NCBI RefSeq assembly: GCF_020736845.1
Contig: NZ_JAFFQR010000112.1
Location: forward strand, 186,001-250,000
From: Paenibacillus farraposensis
GTDB lineage: Bacteria; Bacillota; Bacilli; Paenibacillales; Paenibacillaceae
Direction of reading: 5' to 3'
Length of the DNA stretch: 64,000 bases
Under the pieces are notes generated by a model. It made no database searches and was not told where the DNA came from. It saw only the letters and a program-made list of their open reading frames with translations. This document shows, piece after piece, positions 16,990-25,757 of this stretch. Made by a program: the position numbers and the translations under genes. Each line of letters opens with the position of its first letter. The stretch's first letter is position 1.

Positions 16990-18750
16990 ATGAAAGCCAA
17001 ATCGGCAAGTTCCCCGTACACACAAAATCAAGCGCCATTGCCTGTTCCCGTGCAATTTGACCGCAGCTGGCAGGACGAGCTGGACCAACGCCTGCACAAG
17101 GGAGGCCCCTGGGGAGATTGGAATCTGTATCAGCTGGCGATCGAGGCGGAAAAAGCCAAGCTGGTGCCGAGCTTTGATGAGCTTCAATGTCTGCAGCATT
17201 TGCAAGACCTCACTCCATTGCCCCATCAGCTGGATACGGCTCGAAAGGTACTGTTTCAAATGTCTGGACGAGCCATTCTTGCCGATGAGGTCGGCCTGGG
17301 CAAAACGATTGAAGCCGGAATGATCCTCAAGGAATATCTGGTTCGCGGACTGGCTGCCAAAGTGCTCATTCTTGTTCCCGCTTCTCTCGTTTTGCAATGG
17401 GTGCGTGAGCTGAACAGCAAATTCGGCATTCCTGCTATCGCCCAGAAAAAGGCACATTCCTGGTCGTCCGAGGTTGTCGTAGCCTCGATGGACACCGCCA
17501 AGCGGGAGCCGCATAGCAGCATCCTGCTGGATACCGATTATGATCTGCTCATTATCGACGAAGCTCACAAGCTGAAAAATAAAAAAACATCCAACTACCA
17601 GTTCATTATGAAGCTGCGCAAAAAATATTGTTTGCTCCTGACGGCAACTCCTGTCCAAAATGATCTGTCAGAGCTGTTTAACCTCATCACCCTGCTCAAG
17701 CCCGGCCAACTGGGAAGACAAGGCGATTTTGCAGCCAATTTCGTTGTAGATAAGCGTCTGCCTAAAAATGAAGATCAGCTCAAGGACGAGCTGTCAAAAG
17801 TCATGATCCGTAATCGGCGCGGGGAAGGCCCGGTTCAATTCACCAAACGAAAAGTTTCTAACATTCATTTGGAGCTTTCCCCGGAAGAGCAAGCGCTGTA
17901 TGATGGAGTGACCTCTTTTGTCAAAGAGCAATATCAGGCAAATGGCGGAAATTTAAGCAGCATGTTGTCACTCGTTACCCTTCAGCGGGAAGTGTGCAGC
18001 AGCCGGGATGCCGTATTCGTCACGCTCGTTAATTTGACCAAAAAGATGGCGCCGGACTCACCACTGCGAGATCGCGTCTGGGATTTGGTTGCAAATATTA
18101 AGGCGATCAAGGCCAACTCCAAAGCAGAAAAAGCGCTTGAACTGATCCGTCAGATGAACGAAAAAGTGATCATTTTCACTGAATACCGGGCTACACAAGA
18201 GTACCTGCTGAACTATTTCCGTGACCGTGGATTATCTGCTGTTCCTTACCGGGGCGGTATGAACCGGGGCCGCAAGGATTGGATGATGGATCTGTTCCGT
18301 GGACGCATTCAAGTCATGATCGCTACCGAAGCGGGCGGTGAAGGCATCAACCTGCAATTTTGCCACCATATGATCAATTTTGATTTGCCGTGGAACCCCA
18401 TGCGGGTGGAGCAGCGGATCGGACGGGTGCATCGGCTTGGACAGAAGCATGATGTTCATATTTTCAACCTGTCCACCACCGGAACCATTGAGGAGCATAT
18501 CCTTAATCTCTTGCATGAAAAGATTAATATGTTCGAGCTGGTCATTGGCGGACTGGACATCATTCTTGAGAAATTCGAGAAAAAAGAATCGATAGAAAAA
18601 AGCCTGTACAAAATCATGCTTGAATCCAGCAGCGATGATGAGATCCGCCGGAAAATGAAAGAGCTCGGGCACTCACTGGATTCGATCAAGCAGGAAATGG
18701 AGCAAGCTCCTGCAGCCAAAGCCCGGCGCAGTGTGAAAGGAGGTCGCTAA
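16990..18750 (+). CDS. yqhH: SNF2-family DEAD/DEAH helicase (YqhH-like)
   Basis: A 586-residue ATPase of the RapA/HepA group of SNF2 proteins. Walker A is DEVGLGKT near residue 97, Walker B is DEAH near 190, and SAT-equivalent TATP near 215. The second RecA lobe has IFTEYRATQEYLL, TEAGGEGINLQ and QRIGRVHRLGQ. It probably remodels protein-nucleic acid complexes; its B. subtilis counterpart is of unknown role. The ribosome site overlaps GGAGGGAGGG upstream of the ATG. yqhG follows one base after its stop, so the two are cotranscribed. Confidence 0.9.
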   Translation: MKAKSASSPYTQNQAPLPVPVQFDRSWQDELDQRLHKGGPWGDWNLYQLAIEAEKAKLVPSFDELQCLQHLQDLTPLPHQLDTARKVLFQMSGRAILADEVGLGKTIEAGMILKEYLVRGLAAKVLILVPASLVLQWVRELNSKFGIPAIAQKKAHSWSSEVVVASMDTAKREPHSSILLDTDYDLLIIDEAHKLKNKKTSNYQFIMKLRKKYCLLLTATPVQNDLSELFNLITLLKPGQLGRQGDFAANFVVDKRLPKNEDQLKDELSKVMIRNRRGEGPVQFTKRKVSNIHLELSPEEQALYDGVTSFVKEQYQANGGNLSSMLSLVTLQREVCSSRDAVFVTLVNLTKKMAPDSPLRDRVWDLVANIKAIKANSKAEKALELIRQMNEKVIIFTEYRATQEYLLNYFRDRGLSAVPYRGGMNRGRKDWMMDLFRGRIQVMIATEAGGEGINLQFCHHMINFDLPWNPMRVEQRIGRVHRLGQKHDVHIFNLSTTGTIEEHILNLLHEKINMFELVIGGLDIILEKFEKKESIEKSLYKIMLESSSDDEIRRKMKELGHSLDSIKQEMEQAPAAKARRSVKGGR

Positions 18751-18751
18751 T

Positions 18752-19708
18752 TTGAGCATGAATTCCCGGCAAATTCAGCGTTTTGTCCTCACATATCTGG
18801 AAGCTACCGGATGCAGCGTCATCGAGAGATCACCCTGCCATGTAACCGTCAAGCTTTCGCCCGAAGCGGATAAAGCCTTGACAAACCGGCCCTATTACTG
18901 GGGCTATGTAGAGCGTACTGGTGTTCCGGCGCAAACGATGTCCTTCACGTTCATTTTTGAAAGGGAAACCTACCGGGCAGAACAAGAACGTTTGTCCAAT
19001 CAGGCTCCGCCAGTCCCGGCAGCCGGTAATCCCGCTCAAGACCAGGTAATGGGCCGGTACTTCGGCCATGTTCCAGCTTCACCGCAACTCGGGCCTGGGC
19101 GGATTCTGCAAGAGGAGCTGCAGTATGGAAGCCGTCGCCTGCATCAAATTTTTGAAGCCGCACGGGACGGGGGAAAATATGTGTATTTGTTCGAACAACC
19201 TGATGCCCGGCAATTGTCCGCCCGTTCTCCCGCCGTCTATGAAGCCTGGCTCGGTGTCTGTTATAAAGTTGAATTTGCCTGTGACTTGAAGCGAGAGGAA
19301 CTTCATTGGCTGGGTATTTCACTCAAAAGCGGTACGATCGTGTCCGACTTTGGCGACATGCTTGAAGCCCGGCAGCTAAGTCCGCTATTGGCGGGCAATA
19401 TGCATGTCCAGCCTGCCAGGCTGACTGTTCCCGAGGCTTCAGCTGCACTTGAGAGCTACCTCACCGACCAGCTTCGGCAGCAAGATTATAGCTGGGCTGA
19501 ACAGGCAAGGGAACGGCTGCGGGAGGAACTGGAGGTCATTGATCACTACTATGAGGATTTAATCAAGGAGCAGAGAGATAACGAGGAAGAGGGAAAAAAA
19601 GAAGTCATACTGGAACAGCATCAAACCCGCCGTAAAGAAATGGTATGGCAATATGAGCCCAAGGTACTCGTATCCGCCATTAATTGCGGGATATTTCACC
19701 TGCGGTAA
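18752..19708 (+). CDS. yqhG: YqhG family protein
   Basis: A 318-residue protein of the conserved Bacillales family YqhG, always found beside yqhH. No catalytic motif is visible; the C-terminal part is strongly charged and helical (REELEVIDHYYEDLIKEQRD, then EEEGKKEVILEQHQTRRKEM), probably a coiled coil. The start is TTG at 18752, eight bases after AAAGGAGG that lies inside the end of yqhH, indicating translational coupling. Function is unknown; the constant pairing suggests a helicase partner. Confidence 0.88.
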   Translation: MSMNSRQIQRFVLTYLEATGCSVIERSPCHVTVKLSPEADKALTNRPYYWGYVERTGVPAQTMSFTFIFERETYRAEQERLSNQAPPVPAAGNPAQDQVMGRYFGHVPASPQLGPGRILQEELQYGSRRLHQIFEAARDGGKYVYLFEQPDARQLSARSPAVYEAWLGVCYKVEFACDLKREELHWLGISLKSGTIVSDFGDMLEARQLSPLLAGNMHVQPARLTVPEASAALESYLTDQLRQQDYSWAEQARERLREELEVIDHYYEDLIKEQRDNEEEGKKEVILEQHQTRRKEMVWQYEPKVLVSAINCGIFHLR

Positions 19709-19969
19709 CCAATATCTCTTGTTCCTTCGCAGGCTAGCCGCAGAAGTATCGTCAGCTTGTAACATGGTGCTTCAGACTGGACCGGTTTTTCGCTACTTGA
19801 ACGACAAGCTTGGCTGAGCCTGTCCCTATTTATCGACAGCAAAAAACGAACATGGTCAAAAGCTTTGCACCGACAAGGTGCAGCAGTCTTTTTACCGGAC
19901 AAGCTGTATGCTGGATAAAAAAATGCCTCCGCCGGGGCAAGCAAGCCGGCAGAAAGGTGGATTGCATTG
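19709..19969. other. Intergenic stretch without a recognised element
   Basis: This 260-bp gap contains several short inverted repeats, for example TGCACC/GGTGCA at 19866-19882 followed by a T-rich stretch, and looks able to fold. It matches no riboswitch class I can confirm. Confidence 0.3.
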
Positions 19970-21061
19970 ATGAACAATCATTCCGGGCACCATAGCGTGG
20001 GTATGTTCGCAGCAGTTTTGATCGGTCTATCCGCAGTCTGTCCGTTCAATTCTATTCATGCTGCTCCCTCAGCCGCCCAGAGCAACAATTTAGGTTCAAA
20101 CATCTTTTACCAGGCAAGCTCTGGCGTTTCCCCAGTGGAATCCACGAGTCCAGCCCAGGAACAAAAGCAGACTGAAACGGGGCCGAGCAACTCATCCCTT
20201 CATCCAGGCGGCACTTCTGCAGGTTCCCCTGTTCAAGAGCAAGGTGTGCCTTCGGGGTTAAAACAGGCCGCAGACGGCATGATACAATCCTTATCGTCGC
20301 AGCCTCCTTTTGCTGAGTGGAAAGATGCCGAGCTTAGCTACCACCCTCTTGGACCTGGAACCCATAGTTGGCTTGTTCAAGTCAACCGTGCAGGACAATC
20401 GATTGGCTACTTGGTTATTGGAACAGATACTAATGGCGTTTATCAACTCAACGAATACGGGAGCGGTTCAGGGGGACCTTACAGTATGGACGTACTTCGC
20501 CAATCTCTTCAATCTCTCTCAGAAACCGAACTTTCATCTACCGACAAGCTGCAAATCACACCTATGTACGAGGAACCGCTATTAGCCTACTGGCTGGTAC
20601 GTTCCTCTACAGGCAGCCAAATATGTATTGATGCTATGACCGGCGATCCGTTACCGTTAGAAGTAGCTGATGGGAGCTGGAAGCATAAGCTTCACCATAA
20701 CACCCCCCCTTTAACAATCGACTTTTTAGGTACACAAGCACAATCAGTTGCTTTCACGGCAGCCCCTTTTGATCCCTATGACGATCTTGGATGGCTTCAG
20801 CCCAAGCAAAAGCTCTCCATTCATAGCGCAGACCAATTTATAGACACCCTGCGTACATCACCGCGAATTATATTTTCTGCCACAGGTATCAACTTTGTTT
20901 TTGGCGGGCCCTTATCTATTAACGGATACCAATCCTGGATCTCTCCTGATGATTCGTCACATCCCATTTTATATGCCTTATCCCAGCACGATGGGCTCTC
21001 CCGATTTGTACCACTCAAGCAGTTATTGTCGTCAGGCGAATTCTATGGTTTGGACTTTTAG
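19970..21061 (+). CDS. Secreted protein of unknown function
   Basis: A 363-residue protein with a signal peptide (hydrophobic VGMFAAVLIGLSAVCPF ending in IHAA). A low-complexity Ser/Gln/Pro/Gly linker occupies residues ~35-95. Two globular parts follow, the first with QVNRAGQSIGYLVIG and the second ending QLLSSGEFYGLDF. I recognise no catalytic motif. It lies downstream of yqhG in the same direction but 260 bp away. The ATG at 19970 follows AAAGGTGG; a TTG three bases earlier is possible. It could be a cell-surface or spore-associated protein, but nothing shows this directly. Confidence 0.7.
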   Translation: MNNHSGHHSVGMFAAVLIGLSAVCPFNSIHAAPSAAQSNNLGSNIFYQASSGVSPVESTSPAQEQKQTETGPSNSSLHPGGTSAGSPVQEQGVPSGLKQAADGMIQSLSSQPPFAEWKDAELSYHPLGPGTHSWLVQVNRAGQSIGYLVIGTDTNGVYQLNEYGSGSGGPYSMDVLRQSLQSLSETELSSTDKLQITPMYEEPLLAYWLVRSSTGSQICIDAMTGDPLPLEVADGSWKHKLHHNTPPLTIDFLGTQAQSVAFTAAPFDPYDDLGWLQPKQKLSIHSADQFIDTLRTSPRIIFSATGINFVFGGPLSINGYQSWISPDDSSHPILYALSQHDGLSRFVPLKQLLSSGEFYGLDF

Positions 21062-21099
21062 CCAATCATTTACCTTCATAAGAAATGATCACTTCAACA

Positions 21100-21138
21100 T
21101 AAAAAGAGGCCTCAAACGGCATCCCCTATTGCCTCTTG
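21100..21138 (-). terminator. Terminator of yqzE
   Basis: AAGAGGC and GCCTCTT form a stem whose minus-strand product ends in TTTTTAT. Confidence 0.6.
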
Positions 21139-21156
21139 TGGTCTCTTTGATTGGAT

Positions 21157-21348
21157 TCAATATCGTTCCCTTCGTCCTCTGCGTGCGGATTTAATCCACA
21201 TTTTAAGAGCGAGCGGCAGCATACCAAACCATTTGTTCAGCCACGGCTCCCTGGCCTTTTTTTGGCTGCGCCGTACATCGCGCGGTGTTTCGATATACTG
21301 AACTATCCGCTGCGTAATGTATGTCACCAACTCGTCACCCTTCGCCAT
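21157..21348 (-). CDS. yqzE: YqzE family small protein
   Basis: A 63-residue basic protein matching the Bacillales YqzE family, with the typical WLNKWFGMLPLA segment near residues 36-47 and a basic tail (RRGRRERY). In B. subtilis yqzE lies at the end of the comG competence operon; here it stands alone. GAAGGAGG precedes the ATG. Function unknown. Confidence 0.8.
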   Translation of the reverse strand: MAKGDELVTYITQRIVQYIETPRDVRRSQKKAREPWLNKWFGMLPLALKMWIKSARRGRRERY

Positions 21349-21474
21349 TTTATAGCCTCCTTCATCTGCCCCTTCCCATTTCCATTCAAGTGAGTTGGAA
21401 ATAACGGATTTACGTGTTAAGTGCAGATATACCTAGCTTGCTCATTTTCCAACAGGTCTAACCCCTTTCGGAAT

Positions 21475-21488
21475 AACTATGCATAGTT
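21475..21488. promoter_or_regulatory. Perfect 14-bp palindrome upstream of the amidase gene
   Basis: AACTATGCATAGTT is a perfect palindrome about 106 bp before the amidase start. It may be a binding site; the regulator is unknown. Confidence 0.4.
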
Positions 21489-21593
21489 GCCCATAAATGG
21501 AACATACTATTTCCAATGTCATCGTTGCCCGATACGAATGATTATAATGAGGCAGCAACACTGCGATCAATGAATTCACTGGAGGAATAGAAC

Positions 21594-22355
21594 GTGCAAA
21601 ACCAAAAATGGGACCGGATATGGCTGATAACGTTCGGATTAAGTGTATCTTTGCTTTGCAGTTCTGTATTTTCAACCCATATTTATGCAGCCGCTCAGCC
21701 CAGTCAAAAGAGCACTAAACCAAACAAGACCTCTGAGGGTCAATCGAACGTACATTTACCTTATCATGCATTTGCCAAGCCCGTTGTCCTGATTGATGTC
21801 GGTCATGGCGGTGTGGATGGAGGAACAAGTCACAAAGGCCTCTTGGAAAAGGATATCAACCTTGCCATCGGTCAAAAACTGTACCTGATTTTGCGCTCGC
21901 AGGGTTATCCAGCGGTCTTGAATCGGGACAAGGATTATGCCCTGAGTGACGATAACCGCTGGCATCAATCCAAATCAAGACATCTGAAAGACCTGGCCCA
22001 GCGCAAAAGCCTCACGGAACAGCTTCCTACCTCCCTGGTGGTAAGCCTGCATGTAAACTGGGCCAAGCGTGCTGACAAACGAGGGCCAATTGTTTTGTAT
22101 CAGGATGAAGGCGGCAGTTATCTGTTAGCAGAGCGGATTCAACATTCATTAAACCGCTTGTTTTATACAAACAAAGAAACGATTTACGGAAAACCCTTTT
22201 ATCTTCTCAACATGATCAAGTATCCCGCTGTAATTGTAGAAACAGGATTTATCAGTAATGAACAAGACAGGGCTATGCTATCAGCGGATCGCGGGCAGAA
22301 AAAGATTGCTGAAGCTATAGCTGAAGGTATTATCGCACATTTGACGCTATGGTAG
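21594..22355 (+). CDS. N-acetylmuramoyl-L-alanine amidase (CwlD-like)
   Basis: A 253-residue amidase_3 enzyme with an N-terminal signal/anchor segment (residues ~10-30). Zinc ligands and the catalytic Glu are in place: DVGHGG, LLEKDIN, SLHVNW and VETGFIS. It cleaves the amide bond between muramic acid and the stem peptide. Size, single-domain build and the short N-terminal anchor match CwlD, which makes muramic-lactam in spore cortex, so a sporulation role is likely. GGAGGAAT precedes the GTG start. Its 3' end overlaps the convergent deacetylase-like gene by nine bases. A vegetative amidase is the alternative. Confidence 0.85.
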   Translation: MQNQKWDRIWLITFGLSVSLLCSSVFSTHIYAAAQPSQKSTKPNKTSEGQSNVHLPYHAFAKPVVLIDVGHGGVDGGTSHKGLLEKDINLAIGQKLYLILRSQGYPAVLNRDKDYALSDDNRWHQSKSRHLKDLAQRKSLTEQLPTSLVVSLHVNWAKRADKRGPIVLYQDEGGSYLLAERIQHSLNRLFYTNKETIYGKPFYLLNMIKYPAVIVETGFISNEQDRAMLSADRGQKKIAEAIAEGIIAHLTLW

Positions 22356-23282
22356 TGTTGGCAAGAGGGTTCCCTTCCAGCCCCATACAGAATGCACCAA
22401 ATCGCTAATCCCCACAAATTTGGCATGATCTTTTAGCGTAGGAACCGACGATTGAAGGGCAGATGACGTGTACATACCTGCAACTCCGACATGTCCAATC
22501 GTTATGCAGGTGTCGTGCTTGTCCAGCCATTCAACCACCTTCGTGATTTGCCGGTTCACATGGGCGAGCGTATGGGTGCCATCGAGAAAAATATCATTGC
22601 GCACCGGAGGCAATCCCTTTTCCGCGGCAAGTTCCGGTACGACTGACCAATAATTTGTACGACTATCGACAAAAAACAATCCATGCTCCTTACAAACATC
22701 AAGAACAATGGACATAATGCGCTTGTCTGAAGTGACTTTGGAACCCATGTGATTGTTCATTCCTATCGCATACGGAACCTCTTTTATGGCTGCTGTCACC
22801 TTGGCTCGTATTTCGTCATCCGTCATATTGGCCTTGATCGCTCCGGGGCCAAGCCATTCCGGCTTTCCATGCTTAGGCTCCATTGGCAGATGAATGAGCA
22901 CATCGTGACCGCGCTTATGCGCTGCTATGGCATCCTGCTTGGTTGTAGGCAGGAATGGCATTACAGCCACCGTGATTTTGACGGGTAGTTGTAAAATTTG
23001 CTCCGTCCCTTTCATGTTATTTCCCAGATCGTCAATAATAACGGCAACCATCTTTTGCCGCTGTTCCTGCTTGTTTGGTGCCTTTGCAGGATCAGATCCC
23101 ATGCTCCAGGCATTTCCGCACATCACGAACATCAGACAGACCGTAATACAACTCACAGCCATTTTTCGCAGTATAGGGCCTGGAGAATAACTATGCGTAT
23201 ACGTTGGCTCATTCCGGTTACGAAATGCGTCCAAAGCCTTTTTAATCATATTTCTCATGAACAGCTTCCGTCGTTTTCTCAT
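22347..23282 (-). CDS. Divergent polysaccharide deacetylase family protein (YibQ/DUF610)
   Basis: A 311-residue protein with a basic N-terminus, a signal/anchor helix (MAVSCITVCLMFVMC) and a NodB-related barrel. Family motifs VAVIIDDLGNN, HLPMEP, GMNNHMGS, FFVDSRT and HVGVAG are visible. The group is related to polysaccharide deacetylases but its substrate is unproven. It is exported or anchored outside the membrane. The ATG at 23282 follows AAGGAGG; earlier starts lack a site. It is convergent with, and overlaps, the amidase gene; joint action on peptidoglycan is inference. Confidence 0.87.
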   Translation of the reverse strand: MRKRRKLFMRNMIKKALDAFRNRNEPTYTHSYSPGPILRKMAVSCITVCLMFVMCGNAWSMGSDPAKAPNKQEQRQKMVAVIIDDLGNNMKGTEQILQLPVKITVAVMPFLPTTKQDAIAAHKRGHDVLIHLPMEPKHGKPEWLGPGAIKANMTDDEIRAKVTAAIKEVPYAIGMNNHMGSKVTSDKRIMSIVLDVCKEHGLFFVDSRTNYWSVVPELAAEKGLPPVRNDIFLDGTHTLAHVNRQITKVVEWLDKHDTCITIGHVGVAGMYTSSALQSSVPTLKDHAKFVGISDLVHSVWGWKGTLLPTLP

Positions 23283-23409
23283 GTGGGTCAGCCTCCTTCT
23301 CTGTCCCTTCATTGTGTGAGTATCCTCGTCTAAATATGTATTCGGCGGACCAGTGAATTCATCCCGATCTGCCTCAAGTCCATAAAATCAAACAATTAAA
23401 TTTTGGTAA

Positions 23410-23525
23410 ATAAAAAAAGCTCCCAAATCTCCATTTAGGAAATTCAAGAGCTTAATCGTAAGTATCGTGCAGCCCGAGAGAACTCGAACCTTCACGTGGA
23501 TTAGTCTATATGGCTCTGTAGCTTC
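23410..23525. repeat. Left flank repeat: degenerate tRNA-Leu 3' half with its terminator (candidate att site)
   Basis: This stretch aligns with 27947-28064 at roughly three quarters identity by eye. It covers the terminator (AAAAAGCTCC...CAAGAGCTT) and the tRNA-Leu 3' half. Similarity stops at about the anticodon loop, a usual limit of integrase att cores. Confidence 0.65.
23466..23522 (-). pseudogene. tRNA-Leu 3'-half remnant
   Basis: On the minus strand the T-arm GGTTCGAGT is intact and a 3' end reading CTGCACGA replaces CGCACCA. The 5' half is absent, so it cannot form a tRNA. Confidence 0.65.
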
Positions 23526-23579
23526 TTTGTTATTTCAGTCCCCATTTCTCCTTAAAGGCTTTTTTTGTTCCTATGACCT

Positions 23580-24236
23580 TCATACCGCAATGGCTTTCAA
23601 ATGTGGTGAAACGATCAGTTCAGCCTCTGTTGCCATTTGAACATCTTTCACCGATAAACCCGGAGCAATCTCTTTCAGCACCAGTCCTTTACCCTGAATA
23701 ACATCGATGACGGCCTTTTCGGTTACGATGGTGTTTACAACATTTACAGCGGTCAGGGGCAGCTTGCATTGTTTCAGTATTTTCGGTGCCCCATTTTTGT
23801 TTACGTGCTCCATGGCTACAATCACTCTTTTGGCTCCGACCACCAAATCCATGGCTCCCCCCATGCCCGGCACCTTTTTCCCCGGGATCATCCAGTTTGC
23901 AAGGTTGCCTTTCTCATCGACCTCTAAAGCGCCCAAAACAGTAATATCTACATGCCCTCCGCGGATAATGGAAAATGAAAGGGCACTGTCAAGAAAGCAG
24001 GCTCCTTTTACAGTTGTAACGTAGTTGCCGCCTGAATCGATACACTCGAGCTTTTCCTTTCCCGGAGCCGCTTTGGGGCCAACGCCAACGATTCCGTTCT
24101 CCGCATGCAGCATAATATTAATGTTGTCCGGGATATAATCCACCGCCATTGTAGGCATTCCAATACCCAGGTTGACAACTTCACCATTTTTAAATTCCTG
24201 GGCTATTCTTCTAATAATAAATTCTCTGTTATTCAT
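23580..24236 (-). CDS. ctfB: 3-oxoacid / acetoacetate CoA-transferase subunit B
   Basis: A 218-residue beta subunit of a family I CoA-transferase. The glutamate that forms the thioester is Glu46 in AENGIVGVG; later GGAMDLVVGAK is typical. With CtfA it moves CoA between acetoacetyl-CoA and a short acid such as acetate or butyrate. Its ATG overlaps the end of ctfA by eight bases, with AAAGGTGG inside ctfA, so the subunits are translationally coupled. It is the last gene of the thlA-adc-ctfA-ctfB operon. Butyrate/acetate rather than succinate use is inferred from the adjoining adc gene. Confidence 0.9.
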   Translation of the reverse strand: MNNREFIIRRIAQEFKNGEVVNLGIGMPTMAVDYIPDNINIMLHAENGIVGVGPKAAPGKEKLECIDSGGNYVTTVKGACFLDSALSFSIIRGGHVDITVLGALEVDEKGNLANWMIPGKKVPGMGGAMDLVVGAKRVIVAMEHVNKNGAPKILKQCKLPLTAVNVVNTIVTEKAVIDVIQGKGLVLKEIAPGLSVKDVQMATEAELIVSPHLKAIAV

Positions 24237-24897
24237 TGTCTCCACCCACCTTTACAATCGCGTCAACAAATATTCCGGGAACATTGATATGATTAGGGTC
24301 AATTTCCCCTGTCTTTACGTATTCGTCTGTCTGAGCAACTACATACTCTGCCGCTGTAGCCATAACCAAATTGAAGTTGCGTGAAGAGCCATTGATGACC
24401 AGATTCCCTGCTTCATCAGCCTTATGGGCTCTGATTAGCGCCACATCCGCTTTGAGCGGCAGTTCGAGCAAATATTCTCTTTCGTCAATTTCTATTTTCT
24501 TTTTTCCTTCTTCTACAATGGTGCCTACACCTACAGGTGTTAAAATACCGCCCAGACCGGCACCTCCTGCGCGTATTTTTTCAGCGAGCGTGCCTTGCGG
24601 GAAAAGTTGAACATCCGCTTCTTTCGTCATAAGCAGCCTACCCGTTTCCGGATTGGAGCCAATATAGGATGCTAATATCCGCTTTACTCTGCCGCTTTTT
24701 ACAAGGTTATAGATAGGTAATTCCGGTGTGCCTGTGTCGTTGGAAATAATCGTAAGATTGCCGGCAGAATTTGTCTCGACAAACGCACGCACCAGTTCCC
24801 CCGGAAAGCCTCCTGCCAAAAAACCTCCGACCATCACCGTGTCTCCATCCTTGACCTTCTTCACTGCTTCTTCAGCAGAGATTACTTTGTTATTCAT
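24229..24897 (-). CDS. ctfA: 3-oxoacid / acetoacetate CoA-transferase subunit A
   Basis: A 222-residue alpha subunit. Motifs include the CoA-transferase signature region (DTVMVGGFLAGGFPGELVRA) and GGAGLGGILTPVGVGT. It forms a heterotetramer with CtfB. The gene lies 39 bp after adc and overlaps ctfB. Release of acetoacetate by this enzyme supplies the substrate of the decarboxylase encoded just upstream. Confidence 0.9.
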   Translation of the reverse strand: MNNKVISAEEAVKKVKDGDTVMVGGFLAGGFPGELVRAFVETNSAGNLTIISNDTGTPELPIYNLVKSGRVKRILASYIGSNPETGRLLMTKEADVQLFPQGTLAEKIRAGGAGLGGILTPVGVGTIVEEGKKKIEIDEREYLLELPLKADVALIRAHKADEAGNLVINGSSRNFNLVMATAAEYVVAQTDEYVKTGEIDPNHINVPGIFVDAIVKVGGDNE

Positions 24898-24936
24898 GGT
24901 TCCGTCTCCTTTTATATATTTTTAGGAAAGCAAGCT

Positions 24937-25677
24937 TTATTGGAGATAATCATAGAGGACTCTTCCATATGGAAGCGTTAAATCGGCAATAAAATGTTTT
25001 CCGCCAATATAAGATTTAACCGGCAAATCGGCCACAGGAGCGTTGACATGGGGAATCAGGCTTAATCTGGCAGGCCCTGACCAGGCTCCTTTTACAGTAA
25101 TGTTTTCAAGATTATACGCCACTAACTGAGCAATCTTTGGGGTACCATCAACATCAGGAATCAATTTTAAATTAACCTGCGTTTTTGCGATGGATTTAGC
25201 CGTTTCCTGTTCATCAAGAATGTTATATTTAAAAGGCATCGTTCCCATGGCCACCAAGGCGTTATTATAAAGTAATGTACCTGTCAGCGTCTCCGTTTCC
25301 TCAACGCTCAGGCGGGGCCTCGCCCATTTTTTCGGAAATCCCCAAATTTCACGTCCCCCAAGAATAGCAGGCGCGTTATCCAAATACATTTGGGCCACAA
25401 AATTACATGGTTCTCCATGAAAAGTACACGGAATGACAATACCGCTTTCCTCATAGCTTCCTAAACCGGATGAATCAGGCATCTTGATCCATTCATAGGA
25501 AACAGTATTGCTTCCATCCGGCTCAAGAGGTTCCGGGACCGCCTGTCTAATCGCAGCGGGATCAGATTCATAGGTAACTATAAAAAATTCCCGGTTGATG
25601 AAGCGGCATGGCGGGCGTCCATAACTGGCGCTGGCCGCCGGCATGGATTGGAGTGAAAGTACATCTTTTTGATTCAT
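24937..25677 (-). CDS. adc: Acetoacetate decarboxylase
   Basis: A 246-residue enzyme that decarboxylates acetoacetate to acetone and CO2 through a Schiff base. The catalytic lysine is in EIWGFPKKWA at residue 116, with the adjacent Lys117 that lowers its pKa, as in the clostridial enzyme; the active-site Glu lies in the ESGIVIP segment. The start at 25677 follows GGGAGA; upstream ATG at 25710 is unsupported. Lying between thlA and ctfAB, it completes a route from acetyl-CoA to acetone. Confidence 0.92.
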   Translation of the reverse strand: MNQKDVLSLQSMPAASASYGRPPCRFINREFFIVTYESDPAAIRQAVPEPLEPDGSNTVSYEWIKMPDSSGLGSYEESGIVIPCTFHGEPCNFVAQMYLDNAPAILGGREIWGFPKKWARPRLSVEETETLTGTLLYNNALVAMGTMPFKYNILDEQETAKSIAKTQVNLKLIPDVDGTPKIAQLVAYNLENITVKGAWSGPARLSLIPHVNAPVADLPVKSYIGGKHFIADLTLPYGRVLYDYLQ

Positions 25678-25757
25678 AGCGATCTCCCTTCCTTGTATGA
25701 GGCAGTTCAAAAAGTCATCACTTCGGTGCGAAAAACCTTGTTCTTTTGAACAGCACT

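Noticed and set aside
19800-19900. Possible cyclic di-GMP riboswitch before the secreted protein
   Set aside because: The conserved GGGACGCAAAG core and the matching 3' part are absent.
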